Translations under genes and position numbers: made by a program
Notes under the pieces: generated by a model
Told to the model about the DNA's origin: nothing
Database searches by the model: none
The model's input: the letters and a program-made list of their open reading frames with translations, nothing else
NCBI RefSeq assembly: GCF_965198575.1
Contig: NZ_OZ240671.1
Span: 2,232,001-2,296,000 of the forward strand
Source of the DNA: Lichenicola sp965198575
Lineage (GTDB): Bacteria > Pseudomonadota > Alphaproteobacteria > Acetobacterales > Acetobacteraceae
Direction: 5' to 3'
Length of the DNA: 64,000 nucleotides
Part shown: piece after piece, positions 1-15,132 of the stretch
Layout: each line of letters starts with the position of its first letter
How positions within the stretch are numbered: the stretch's first letter is position 1

Positions 1-1142
1 ACCCAGCGATCTATGCCATCTCGCAGACCATGACCGGCAATATCGCCGGGCTTTCTGCCGTGTCCGACAGCCTTGCGTTCGGTGCGCAGGTCGTGAACAC
101 GGCCAGCAAGGCTTCCGGTGACATTCTCTCGACCCTGCAGACCCTTCAGAACACGGTCACGACGTCGAGCCAGACAGGCATCTCCTTGACCACGATGGAG
201 AGCCAGGTCGCAAATGCGTTGAATCAGGTTAATGCCTACGCTCGCAATTCGACATTCAATGGCATCAACCTGCTGACTACCAAGGCCGACGCGGGCGGCG
301 CCGCCGACAATGCGCTCAACGTCGTCACCGGCCTGCAGGGCAGCCTTCTGACTGTGGCGAATCAGGCCACCGCCACCTCGAGCTCGGCCGTAAGCCTCAC
401 CGACGCGCTTGGTCTGACGACGGGCATGGCCGCTGGCAATACGGTGATCGCGAGCGGGACGGCAGGGGCGGGCCAGACCACCCAGAGCATTCTGACGGGC
501 TCGGCCACTGGCGTGAATATCGCCACAACCACTGCTCTTTCATCAACCGACTTTGCAAACGGCTCTGGCGTCAAATTGACCAATGGCGACGGCACCACCA
601 CCACATTCGAGTTCGACGCGACCGGGACAACTGCGACTGCTCAGGAAACGTCAGGTGCAAGCGCCAACCATGTTGTGGTTGTTCTGGTAGACACGGGTTC
701 CCAGTCGACGAGCACGATGCTCGGTAGCCTGGTCACTGCGATGAATAACAACGGCTACAACGCCGTCACGCAGAGCGATGGGTCTCTCAACGTGACCGGG
801 AAAGGTCTAACCGCATCGTCAGCAATTACGTCCGCAGACATCTCGGCTGGAACCACGTTGGCAGCAAGTGCCGCTGTCATCACGACGATCCAGGGTGCAA
901 TCAACAAGATGACCAACATCAGCACCAACCTGGGCGCCACCACGCAGCAGATCACCGGCATGCAGAGCTTCACCAGTGACCTCAGCGATGCGCTGACGTC
1001 GGGTGTCGGCGCCCTGACCGACGCGGATCTGGCGGCGACGAGCGCCAAGCTGACCTCGCTGCAGACGAAGCAGCAGTTGGCGATCCAGTCGCTCTCGATC
1101 GCGAACTCACAGTCCTCGTCGATCCTGTCGCTGTTCCGCTAA
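1..1142 (+). CDS. Flagellin (5'-truncated by window edge)
   Basis: This is the structural subunit of the flagellar filament, exported through the flagellar type III apparatus. The reading frame is open back to base 3, so the gene starts outside the window and the ATG at 30 is internal. The visible N-terminal part (PAIYAISQTMTGNIAGLSAV, then VNTASKASGDILSTLQTLQ) matches the conserved helical D0/D1 region of alphaproteobacterial flagellins. The middle, about residues 100-290, is rich in Thr, Ser, Ala and Gly, as in the variable exposed domain. The C-terminus (LAATSAKLTSLQTKQQLAIQSLSIANSQSSSILSLFR) is a typical flagellin D0 helix ending in LFR. FlaF follows directly, which supports the call. Confidence 0.92.
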   Translation, partial: PAIYAISQTMTGNIAGLSAVSDSLAFGAQVVNTASKASGDILSTLQTLQNTVTTSSQTGISLTTMESQVANALNQVNAYARNSTFNGINLLTTKADAGGAADNALNVVTGLQGSLLTVANQATATSSSAVSLTDALGLTTGMAAGNTVIASGTAGAGQTTQSILTGSATGVNIATTTALSSTDFANGSGVKLTNGDGTTTTFEFDATGTTATAQETSGASANHVVVVLVDTGSQSTSTMLGSLVTAMNNNGYNAVTQSDGSLNVTGKGLTASSAITSADISAGTTLAASAAVITTIQGAINKMTNISTNLGATTQQITGMQSFTSDLSDALTSGVGALTDADLAATSAKLTSLQTKQQLAIQSLSIANSQSSSILSLFR

Positions 1143-1151
1143 CCCAAGCAA

Positions 1152-1173
1152 GGCCGGGCAGCAGTGCCCGGTC
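1152..1173 (+). terminator. Hairpin between flagellin and flaF
   Basis: A 9-bp stem (GGCCGGGCA pairing with TGCCCGGTC, one G-U pair) closes a 4-base loop (GCAG) ten bases after the flagellin stop. The sequence after it is pyrimidine-rich (TGCCTCTCCC) but is not a true U tract. It could act as a partial terminator or as a 3'-end stabiliser, so that flagellin mRNA exceeds flaF mRNA. The structure is seen; the role is inferred. Confidence 0.5.
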
Positions 1174-1201
1174 TGCCTCTCCCAAGTGAACGGGGTTTTC
1201 C

Positions 1202-1594
1202 ATGAGCTACGGCGCAAAGCAGTATCGGCGGTCCGAGGGCGGGGCACTTTCGCCGCGGGAAACCGAGGCGGCTGCGTTCGAGTTCGTCAACCGGATGCTT
1301 GTACATGGCGGCGATCCGAGCATCCGCATGCGCGCGCTTGCCAAGAACCAGCAGCTCTGGTCGATGCTCCTGAAAGACGTCGGCAACACGACCAACTCGC
1401 TGCCGGAGATCCTGAAGTCCGATCTCGCCACAGTCGGCTTTTGGGCTGTGCGTGCAAGTATTGCGGCAATGGGCGACAACCGCACTGTCGAGACGCTCGT
1501 ACAGATCAACGAGGACATGATCGCCGGTCTTCGTGCCCATCACGCTGAGCCGACCTCGGCACCATGGGCTGGAGGTTTGGCGCTCGCCGGTTGA
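1202..1594 (+). CDS. flaF: Flagellar biosynthesis regulator FlaF
   Basis: FlaF is a small cytoplasmic regulator of alphaproteobacteria that acts with FlbT to control flagellin translation and secretion. The 130-residue product has the family pattern: SPRETEAAAFEFVNRML near the N-terminus, then ALAKNQQLWSMLLKDV, and a C-terminal helical part including QINEDMIAGLR. Length and position immediately after flagellin are usual for FlaF. The ATG at 1202 is preceded by a G-rich stretch 8-10 bases upstream. FlbT is not in the visible sequence and may lie upstream of the window. Confidence 0.9.
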   Translation: MSYGAKQYRRSEGGALSPRETEAAAFEFVNRMLVHGGDPSIRMRALAKNQQLWSMLLKDVGNTTNSLPEILKSDLATVGFWAVRASIAAMGDNRTVETLVQINEDMIAGLRAHHAEPTSAPWAGGLALAG

Positions 1595-1752
1595 GACCGG
1601 TCTCGCTCGGCCTGCCCCATTCACACATGCTCTTGAGCTGCAGAGAGGAAGACACCACCTAACCGGTGGGTCTGGCGATCGGCGTTGCCTTCTAGGGACG
1701 TCGCCCCGCTTGATCCACAGATACCAGTCGCCTGACAAAAAGGGACAGGGCC

Positions 1753-4347
<2,595 letters not shown>

Positions 4348-4497
4348 CGGGTCGGTGGGGGCCGTCCGAGCTTCCACACGTGTCATGCGTCGAACACAAA
4401 GCAGGGTGGAGGGGGTTGAAACGAGCGACCCGCTTCCCCCTGCAGGGAGATGGATCCGTTTTCGGCAGTTTGATCAGGATCCACCGCTGTCATCGCA

Positions 4498-4526
4498 TTG
4501 ACATGCGGATGCTCGGGACCTAAAAG
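4498..4526 (+). promoter_or_regulatory. Candidate rrn operon promoter
   Basis: TTGACA at 4498-4503 and TAAAAG at 4521-4526 are separated by 17 bases. This places a start site near 4533, upstream of the pre-16S processing arm at 4584-4605, as required for the stem to be transcribed. A second TTGACA at 4565 is less likely, because any -10 element would fall inside that arm. Confidence 0.5.
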
Positions 4527-4583
4527 CCGCTTCACCGGACGGCAAGCGCCGCTCCGGCAGTTCATTGACAGTTAAATCTGGAT

Positions 4584-4605
4584 GGAAGGGATATGTTGGC
4601 GGTGC
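4584..4605 (+). other. 5' arm of pre-16S processing stem
   Basis: Twenty-two bases here pair with 6487-6508 downstream of 16S, with a single G-U wobble at an otherwise complementary position. The arms enclose the whole 16S gene, the arrangement expected for RNase III maturation. The pairing is read directly; cleavage is inferred from known rrn biology. Confidence 0.8.
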
Positions 4606-4856
4606 TCTGCCTATGCTTTGGTGTAGGTTGGTATTAGGTTTGATTGGTCTGGGGGATGTTTCTGGGCTTTGATTGACTTGGTGCTATTTGGGGTATGCTG
4701 CTGATGTATTCTTTTTATGCGTAAGCAGTAGTTTCGAATAGCTTTATGCTTGTGGGTTTGGATGGCTTTTGGGTTGTTCGAGCTGATGGGTGATTGAGTT
4801 GATTGGGGTTTAGGATCTGTTTGTTTGGTTAGGCCCTTGAGTGGGTTTGGCTGGAT

Positions 4857-6352
<1,496 letters not shown>

Positions 6353-6486
6353 AAGGATGCGGTCTGACGATGATGTGGGTAACTGCATTGTCTTGGATTG
6401 CTCCGTAAAAGTCCTTCGTTGGATCAGCGAAGGCGCAGCTCAGAGGGTCATTCTCTGATACGGGTTGGAGGTTTCCTCTGGCCTTG

Positions 6487-6508
6487 GCACCGTCAACATA
6501 TCCCTTCC
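6487..6508 (+). other. 3' arm of pre-16S processing stem
   Basis: This stretch is complementary to 4584-4605 and lies in the spacer between 16S and tRNA-Ile. An unrelated small hairpin (CCTTCG / CGAAGG, 6413-6433) lies just before it. Confidence 0.8.
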
Positions 6509-6556
6509 TTTTATGATGACCTGTTCGGGCCACCGGCGAGAGCTGGGTGCTTTTGT

Positions 6557-6633
<77 letters not shown>

Positions 6634-6647
6634 CCGTTTGCCGGTTT

Positions 6648-6723
6648 GGGGGCGTAGCTCAGCTGGGAGAGCACCTGCTTTGCAAGCAGGGGGTCGTCGG
6701 TTCGATCCCGTCCGCCTCCACCA
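6648..6723 (+). tRNA. tRNA-Ala (TGC)
   Basis: The 76-base cloverleaf has acceptor GGGGGCG paired with CGCCTCC, anticodon TGC at 6681-6683 in the loop TTTGCAA, and an encoded CCA. It lies 14 bases after tRNA-Ile. The T stem carries one internal U-U mismatch, which I recall as common in alphaproteobacterial tRNA-Ala. Confidence 0.97.
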
Positions 6724-7068
6724 TGATCGGTGTTGAGAGGATGTGGGTTGGTCATCATGGAAGGGATCCTGATCGGATCTCATGGTTGCACGAGGCGCGG
6801 ATGCGTCGGTGCGATGCATGGGTATCTGGTATTTGTTGTGTTCATTGTCAGTGTGAAGAGGTTGGTGCGTTTCTGGACGTACCGTGATCCGGGTTGGTCT
6901 GACCCGTATGCGCGAGAGCGTATGCGTTAAGGATCACGGGGCTACGGTCAGAGACGTTTGTATATGTGTTAGTCGTAGTAAAGTTGTGCGAGATGTTCTG
7001 CAGTCAAAGAACCTCCTTAAACAAATGCTCAATGCAATTGTTGTGGGTGGTTTCTGTGCATGTGGGGT
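6724..7068 (+). other. tRNA-Ala to 23S spacer
   Basis: These 345 bases hold no gene. The stretch is G/T-rich and ends with the 5' arm of the pre-23S stem (7040-7065). That 26-base arm pairs with 9839-9864 along its full length if three G-U pairs are allowed. A clear boxA element was not found. Confidence 0.7.
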
Positions 7069-9812
<2,744 letters not shown>

Positions 9813-9838
9813 ATCCGGCTCCGTCAAACGAGCCAAAA

Positions 9839-9864
9839 CCACATGCATAGAAATCATCCACAAC
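9839..9864 (+). other. 3' arm of pre-23S processing stem
   Basis: This arm pairs with 7040-7065. All three positions that differ from strict complementarity are G-U wobbles, so the 26-bp helix has no mismatch. The rest of the 23S-5S spacer (about 9830-9945) is C/A-rich and low in complexity, with runs of ACACCAC-type sequence. Confidence 0.8.
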
Positions 9865-9936
9865 ACCACAACGACACCACACACACATACAAACGCACGC
9901 ACCAACCCCACACGTCCTACACACCGGCTCACCCGG

Positions 9937-10077
9937 GTGTGCTGGACGACCTGGTGGCCATGGCGGGGAATGATCCACCCGATCCCATCCCGAACTCGGC
10001 CGTGAAAACCCCCAGCGCCTATGATACTGCGTCTTAAGACGCGGGAAAGTCGGTCGCCGCCAGGTCTTCCAACACAC
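9937..10077 (+). other. Pre-5S processing stem (arms 9937-9951 and 10063-10077)
   Basis: The arms GTGTGCTGGACGACC and GGTCTTCCAACACAC pair over 13 of 15 positions and extend the terminal helix of 5S rRNA outward. This is the expected precursor structure trimmed during 5S maturation. A small hairpin (CACACC / GGTGTG, 9920-9941) overlaps the left arm and may be an alternative fold. Confidence 0.65.
9948..10066 (+). rRNA. rrf: 5S ribosomal RNA
   Basis: This is a 119-base 5S rRNA. It has GACCTGGTGGC at the 5' end pairing with GCCGCCAGGTC at the 3' end, the conserved loop segment CCCGATCCCATCCCGAACTCGG, and the helix around TACTGCGTCTTAAGACGCGGGA. It lies 136 bases after 23S. Confidence 0.96.
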
Positions 10078-10096
10078 CACACAACACCATCACCCA

Positions 10097-10173
<77 letters not shown>

Positions 10174-10322
10174 GTGATCCAGCGTCGCTAGATCGACAAC
10201 GTCACCATCCGGATCCTTGCCCGAACCAGGGCGGGAATTCGCGTGAGTTTCGTGTTCAAGACGGCGGGATCCTGCGGTACGCATGTTCTCTTACAGCATA
10301 GTTCCATCGGTCCACGTAATAG

Positions 10323-10559
10323 TCAGCTCAGAACGGAGTTGATATCTTCGATAAGGGCGGTACATCTGCCTCTTAGCTCTTCGGGAAGCCTGGTATCGCC
10401 GACAATCCTTTGAAGGTGATATCTCAACGCCATAAGAATTTCGGTACTTGTGGACCCACACTTCAATGCATCGTCTAGCGTCTTTCCTTCTTCGTTAAGT
10501 CCGATCTCGTGGATGGATCCGGATATCTCTCTTGCTTCCTCGTAATAATCAATCGCCAT
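10323..10559 (-). CDS. Putative immunity protein of the Rhs toxin
   Basis: The product is 78 residues (MAIDYYEEAREISGSIHEIG...), acidic, and predicted mostly helical. I know of no family for it with certainty. Its ATG at 10559 lies one base after the Rhs stop codon (TAGCATG), so the two genes are almost certainly co-translated. That spacing and size are typical of the cognate immunity gene placed after a polymorphic toxin. A longer frame reaches back to 10655, but it overlaps the toxin end and is not needed. The gene is visibly AT-richer than most of the window, as is common for recently exchanged toxin tips. The function is inferred from position only. Confidence 0.7.
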   Translation of the reverse strand: MAIDYYEEAREISGSIHEIGLNEEGKTLDDALKCGSTSTEILMALRYHLQRIVGDTRLPEELRGRCTALIEDINSVLS

Positions 10560-10560
10560 G

Positions 10561-13500
10561 CTATCTTGTCCCGAAATAATTGAGTGTGACGGCGTTCGGG
10601 GGAGTGACCACCTCAATACCACCCCCTGGATTTGTCCCCACCGGAGGTGCCACACGCGTGATGAAATCTGATCCTGAATTCAAGGTTCCGGTTTCAACGA
10701 AATTCGCGTTGGAGACATTCTCCGGAGGAATGCCATACTTTGCAGCGTAACCTGGTGACGACGGACTTTCCAGCGCCCAGAACTGCGCTTCTCCAGCCTG
10801 ACTCGTCCCCATGGTGCCTGTTCTATAAAGTGTTGCACCATTCGCAACCTGAGCTCGAGCCGACAGGGCTTCGGGACTGTTATCCTGGACAGCCGGCCCG
10901 TACGGAGTGTCAACGAAATCACAAGTCCCGAATGGGTCGATCCAGTGTGTTGGGCTTGGCACGTAGGAAGCGAGATTTGTGCCGCCTCCCAGCCTGATCG
11001 GATCCTGCTGGACATAGCAGCCCTCATCCGGTGCGTAGTAGCGAAACCGGTTATAGTGCAGCCCAGTCTCGGCATCGAGGTATTGGCCCTGGAACCGAAC
11101 CGGTTGGGCGATCTCCTCGATAATTGTTTGAGTGACGGAGCCCCAGGCGGTGAAACCGCTCCGCCAGACCAGGCGGCCGTCGTCATTGGTGATCTCCTGT
11201 GGCGTACCTAGGTGGTCGAGCTGATAGTGGAAGAGCGTGCCGGAACTGACCGAGCTTGTTCGGCAGATCTGTGCGAGCGGGCGGAAGCCGTTCGGTTCGT
11301 GGAGATAAACCTTCGCCAGCGGGTCGGCCGCCGTACTGCTTTCTGCGAACAGCAGGTTGCCCAACCATACGAATTCAGTGCGTGTCTCGCTTACAGTTGA
11401 GGCCCGGCCCTCGTTGGCCGGCACCGGGCCCCACAAGACGCTCTGCTTGGTCGTGCGCCGTCCCAGCGCGTCGTAGATGAACGAGGTAATGCGGCGCCCG
11501 AGGCGACTGAGTTCCTCAACCTCCAGGAGTTGGTTGTCGGCGCGGTAGCGATACAGCCGCTCGACGTTGCCGCCGGCACCGCGGACCTCGCGCACGCGGT
11601 TGCCGCAGCCGTCATACTCGAACTTGCGATCGCCGCGTAGCAGCAGGCGGTCGCCGGTGGCCCCACCCGGGGTGCCGGCACCCGTGTCGCTGCTGGCGCC
11701 CAGGATGTTGCCGGCCGGATCGATGACGAAGCGTTCGGGCAGGTCACCTTCGACGCCGACCAGGCGCTCATTGGCATCATACTGGTAGCGCCGCACGCCG
11801 CTTGCGAGGTCCAGCGTCTCGATCAGCCGGTCGGCGTTGTCCCAGCGATACTGGCGCTCGATCAGCGGCTGGACGTTGGCGCTGCGAGAGGTCTGCCGGG
11901 TGAGGCGGCCTTGCGGGTCGTATTCGGACACGGTGGTCAGGGCGCCGGCGCGGCGCTCCGTCTCGCGGCCCAACGCATCCCGTCCAAACGACGCCACCAG
12001 ACGGCCGTCGAAGTCGATGCGGACGACATTGTCCTGCGTGTCGTAGGCGGTCTCGATCTCCCGCCCGTCGGGCAGTGTCGTGGCGACGCGGCGGCCGCGG
12101 GCGTCCTGGCGATGGCGGATCGTGCCAACCGGGCTGGTCTCCTCACGCAGCGCGCCATCCGGCCCGTAGGCGAAGCCAATCTCGCCCCAGTCGTTGGCCG
12201 CGCGGATCAACCTACCTGCTACATCGTAGGCATAATGGTCGGTCAGGCCGTCGCTGTGCCTGCGCTCCAGCAATCGGCCGAGCCCGTCGCGTGCGTAGGA
12301 TGCGCCGCGGGCTTCGGCGTCGTCATGCGCCACAAGGAAACCAGCCGCGTCATAGCGGTAGCTGCGACGGCGGCCGTCGAAGCCGATTTCCTCGACCAGC
12401 TGGTCCGCCAGGTCGTAGGCCAGCGTGTAACGCTCGCCCTTCTGGTTGGTCAGCCCGACCAGGTTGAGGTCGGCGTCATAGCGGTAGCCCAGACTGCTAC
12501 CATCCGGGTTCAGCCGCTGGATCGGGAAGGGCAAGCCGTCATAGCTCCAGCGTGTGATCGCGCCAGTAGCGGCCTGGTGGCTGGTGACATGACCTTCCGG
12601 GTCGTGGGTCAGCCGGATGATGCCGCCATCGGAGCGCCGGATTTCCGCCAACCGTCCGGCCGCGTCACGAACATAACGGGTTGGTGCTTCTCCGGCCCGG
12701 CGGCTCTCGCTCATGCGGCCGAGCGGGTCGTAGGTAAACTGGGTGCGCCGAACTCCATCGCCGGCAGCATCCCATGCCAGCTCGCCGCGCTCGGTCCAGC
12801 CAAAGCGACGCAGCGGCCCGATCGCGTCCTGGACCGCAAGTGTCAGGCCGCGCGGGTCACGCAGGAACCGACGCGCGCGTCCTGCTGCATCGGTATGCAC
12901 GGCAAGGTTCAGCCGGTCGTCCCAGACGAACTGCTCGCTGGCCCCTGTCGGCGTGGTGATCTCGAGCGGCAGGGCAGTGACCAGCCCGTCCGACGCTGGC
13001 TCCGCATATCGCAGCACGCGACGCGCACCGTCGAAATCGCGGGTCTCGACCACCCGGCCGAAGCGGTCATAAGAGCGGCTCCGTGTGGCACCATCCGCGC
13101 GGACCACGCCCAACAGCAGGTTCTCCGGCGACAGGCGACGGGTCTCGCGGCGGCCCAGCGCGTCGACAACCGCAACCACGCGGCCCTCGGCGTTCCACTC
13201 ATAATGCCAGACGGCACCGCGCGGACTGCGCACCGTGGTGCGGCGGGCGGCGTCGTCATAGCTGAGCGTGCGGTCGTAGAGCGACAGCCCCTGTAGGGTT
13301 GCGCTGCCCCAGGTGGCGATGCAACGCGCGGCCGTGCGCCGGGCGGTGTTGTCCCAGCGGAAATGGAAGGTGAGCCCGGCCGGACGGCGCTCCTCGACCA
13401 ACAGGTGGCGCTCGTAGAGATAGCGGAAGCGGCCGTCGACAGCATCGGTCGAGGCGGTCAGGTCGCCCGCGCGGTCATACTCGAAGGCAGTCAGGGTCAG

Positions 13501-15132
13501 CAGGCCGTCGCCGTCCGGATGCGGCGCATCGATGCAGATGATTCGGCCGAGCGCGTCATGCCGCACCTGCAACTCCCGCCCGGCGCTGTCGCGGATGCCG
13601 TTCAAGCGGCCGGACCGGTCGCGGGTCAGAGCGATCTCGTTGCCGTTCGAGTCGGCGATCGACACCAGGTGCCGGATCGCCGGGATGCCGGGCACGAAAC
13701 CGACGGACGGGCCGAACCGGAAGCGGATGCCGCTGTAATCGACGGCAGCGACGTCGCCGTCCACGTCGCAGAGCTGAATGCGCTCGAGGGGGTCGAAGCT
13801 GGGCCTGCCGGGTGAGGGCGTGTCCAACACCAGCAGGCGGCCGTCGCCGAGCCGCAGCGTCTGACGACCGTCGGCGCGCGGCATCAAGGCCATATCCAGG
13901 CTGTGGTGCCAGCCATGGCCCAGCTCACCGGTGATGGTCGAGGACGACATCCAGATCCGCTTGAACGCAAGCGGCAGCGGGCCCGGGAGGGTGAAGTCGG
14001 TCTGCTCGGTGAACACCACCCCGGTCGCCGGATTGACCGGATGGCCCACGCTCTCCGAGGTGGCGGTGTTCTCGCTCGTGTGGCCGCCGGGTTGAGTCGA
14101 TCCCTGTCCGGTTGTCGAGCTCCCTCCGCCTGACTTCCCAGACCCGCCGACGCCCTTGCCTCGATCGGCGTTGACGCCGGACGCGGCGGCCTCGTCCTCT
14201 GCGGCACCGCCAGCTGCCGCGCCGCCGCCGCTGGTGTTCCGCTTGGCCGCGCGCAGCAGCGCCATATCGAAGAAGTCGCTGCCCAGGGCGATGATTGCCT
14301 TGGCGGCCTCGGGTGCAGCGGCGGCGATCTCGGCTGCGCTGTCGGCATACACCGCTGTCCGCACGGCCTTGGTCAGCCTGACGATCGCCCGCAGCCCGTC
14401 CCACCCGGCATAGGCGACCGCATAGCCGACGAACACGGCGTCCAGCGCCTCGCCTATCACCGGGATCGCCTGCACCCCGGCCATCACGCCCATGACCGCG
14501 ATCGTCTGGGCCAGCGCTGGGCCGGTCAGCATCGCCCGGATGTGCGCCTGCAGCTCCTTGCCCAGCAGCGGCAGCGCATCCTCGAGCAGCGTCTGCAGGC
14601 GCTGCCCGGTCGACCAGCCGGCGATGCTGACCGGCCCGCCATGCGCCTGCACGCCACTGCCGGAGGACCCTGGTGCCGAGCCGCTCGGCGTTGCGAGCGC
14701 ATGCTGTGATCCACCGGCCGGAGCGGCGGCCACGGCCACCGGCGCCGCTCCGCCGCGCTTTGGTGACGACGACACGGCATGCCGGTCATGGTTCCTGACC
14801 ACGATCGCGCGCAGGCGGTGCGTCCGCAGGTGGTGGCGCAGTGTCTCGACGACGTGGTGGGCGTCGTGATGTGCCGACGTCCGGACCGTGATGCTGGCGC
14901 CGACCGCGATGTCCGGCCGTGCCATCCAGCTCTGCAGCTTCTCGATCTGCCAGCTGTCGCTTTTCAGGCTCTCGATCGCCCTGATCGCCAGGCGGTCGTT
15001 GCTGGTCTCGGTCGGCTTGTCCAGGACCCCGAGCGTTCCAAGCTCGCCCATCCCGTGCGCCGATAACGGGCCCAGGAAGACGGTGACGTCTCCCGCCCTG
15101 AGTTCCAGCACCTGCGCGGGCGGAGCTTTCAT
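10561..15132 (-). CDS. Rhs-family polymorphic toxin with unassigned C-terminal domain
   Basis: The product is a contact-dependent toxin of about 1523 residues. Its N-terminal part (about 1-330) contains a Ser/Gly/Ala-rich linker and a hydrophobic helical segment (ALAQTIAVMGVMAGVQAIP...). A DUF6531-like segment (GHPVNPATGVVFTEQTDFTLPGPLPLAFKR) precedes a long array of YD/RHS repeats that would form the beta-cocoon. The core ends at HWIDPFGT, after the RHS core motif RFRYYAPDEGCYVQQDPIRLGG. The last 120 residues after this point are the variable tip. They include LYRTGTMGTSQAGEAQFWALESP and a C-terminal GGGIEVVTPPNAVTLNYFGTR, and I cannot assign them to a named toxin family. No PAAR domain, VgrG or EagR neighbour is visible, so the delivery route is unknown. 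The frame is open to 15219; I prefer the ATG at 15132, but the start is uncertain. Confidence 0.88.
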   Translation of the reverse strand: MKAPPAQVLELRAGDVTVFLGPLSAHGMGELGTLGVLDKPTETSNDRLAIRAIESLKSDSWQIEKLQSWMARPDIAVGASITVRTSAHHDAHHVVETLRHHLRTHRLRAIVVRNHDRHAVSSSPKRGGAAPVAVAAAPAGGSQHALATPSGSAPGSSGSGVQAHGGPVSIAGWSTGQRLQTLLEDALPLLGKELQAHIRAMLTGPALAQTIAVMGVMAGVQAIPVIGEALDAVFVGYAVAYAGWDGLRAIVRLTKAVRTAVYADSAAEIAAAAPEAAKAIIALGSDFFDMALLRAAKRNTSGGGAAAGGAAEDEAAASGVNADRGKGVGGSGKSGGGSSTTGQGSTQPGGHTSENTATSESVGHPVNPATGVVFTEQTDFTLPGPLPLAFKRIWMSSSTITGELGHGWHHSLDMALMPRADGRQTLRLGDGRLLVLDTPSPGRPSFDPLERIQLCDVDGDVAAVDYSGIRFRFGPSVGFVPGIPAIRHLVSIADSNGNEIALTRDRSGRLNGIRDSAGRELQVRHDALGRIICIDAPHPDGDGLLTLTAFEYDRAGDLTASTDAVDGRFRYLYERHLLVEERRPAGLTFHFRWDNTARRTAARCIATWGSATLQGLSLYDRTLSYDDAARRTTVRSPRGAVWHYEWNAEGRVVAVVDALGRRETRRLSPENLLLGVVRADGATRSRSYDRFGRVVETRDFDGARRVLRYAEPASDGLVTALPLEITTPTGASEQFVWDDRLNLAVHTDAAGRARRFLRDPRGLTLAVQDAIGPLRRFGWTERGELAWDAAGDGVRRTQFTYDPLGRMSESRRAGEAPTRYVRDAAGRLAEIRRSDGGIIRLTHDPEGHVTSHQAATGAITRWSYDGLPFPIQRLNPDGSSLGYRYDADLNLVGLTNQKGERYTLAYDLADQLVEEIGFDGRRRSYRYDAAGFLVAHDDAEARGASYARDGLGRLLERRHSDGLTDHYAYDVAGRLIRAANDWGEIGFAYGPDGALREETSPVGTIRHRQDARGRRVATTLPDGREIETAYDTQDNVVRIDFDGRLVASFGRDALGRETERRAGALTTVSEYDPQGRLTRQTSRSANVQPLIERQYRWDNADRLIETLDLASGVRRYQYDANERLVGVEGDLPERFVIDPAGNILGASSDTGAGTPGGATGDRLLLRGDRKFEYDGCGNRVREVRGAGGNVERLYRYRADNQLLEVEELSRLGRRITSFIYDALGRRTTKQSVLWGPVPANEGRASTVSETRTEFVWLGNLLFAESSTAADPLAKVYLHEPNGFRPLAQICRTSSVSSGTLFHYQLDHLGTPQEITNDDGRLVWRSGFTAWGSVTQTIIEEIAQPVRFQGQYLDAETGLHYNRFRYYAPDEGCYVQQDPIRLGGGTNLASYVPSPTHWIDPFGTCDFVDTPYGPAVQDNSPEALSARAQVANGATLYRTGTMGTSQAGEAQFWALESPSSPGYAAKYGIPPENVSNANFVETGTLNSGSDFITRVAPPVGTNPGGGIEVVTPPNAVTLNYFGTR

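Larger units (their letters stand above)
4348..4856 (+). other. rrn promoter and G/T-rich leader region
   Basis: These 509 bases between clpB and 16S hold no gene. The first half contains the candidate rrn promoter (4498-4526) and the 5' arm of the pre-16S stem (4584-4605). The second half, about 4621-4860, is strikingly poor in C on the plus strand (22 C in 240 bases by my count) and rich in G and T, unlike the surrounding high-GC DNA. Antitermination (boxA-like) signals would be expected here; TGCTCT at 4603 is the only partial match I see. Confidence 0.7.

Noticed and set aside
4565..4597. TTGACA at 4565 with TATGTT at 4592 as rrn promoter
   Set aside because: The spacing is 21 bases, and the -10 would lie inside the pre-16S processing arm, which must be transcribed.
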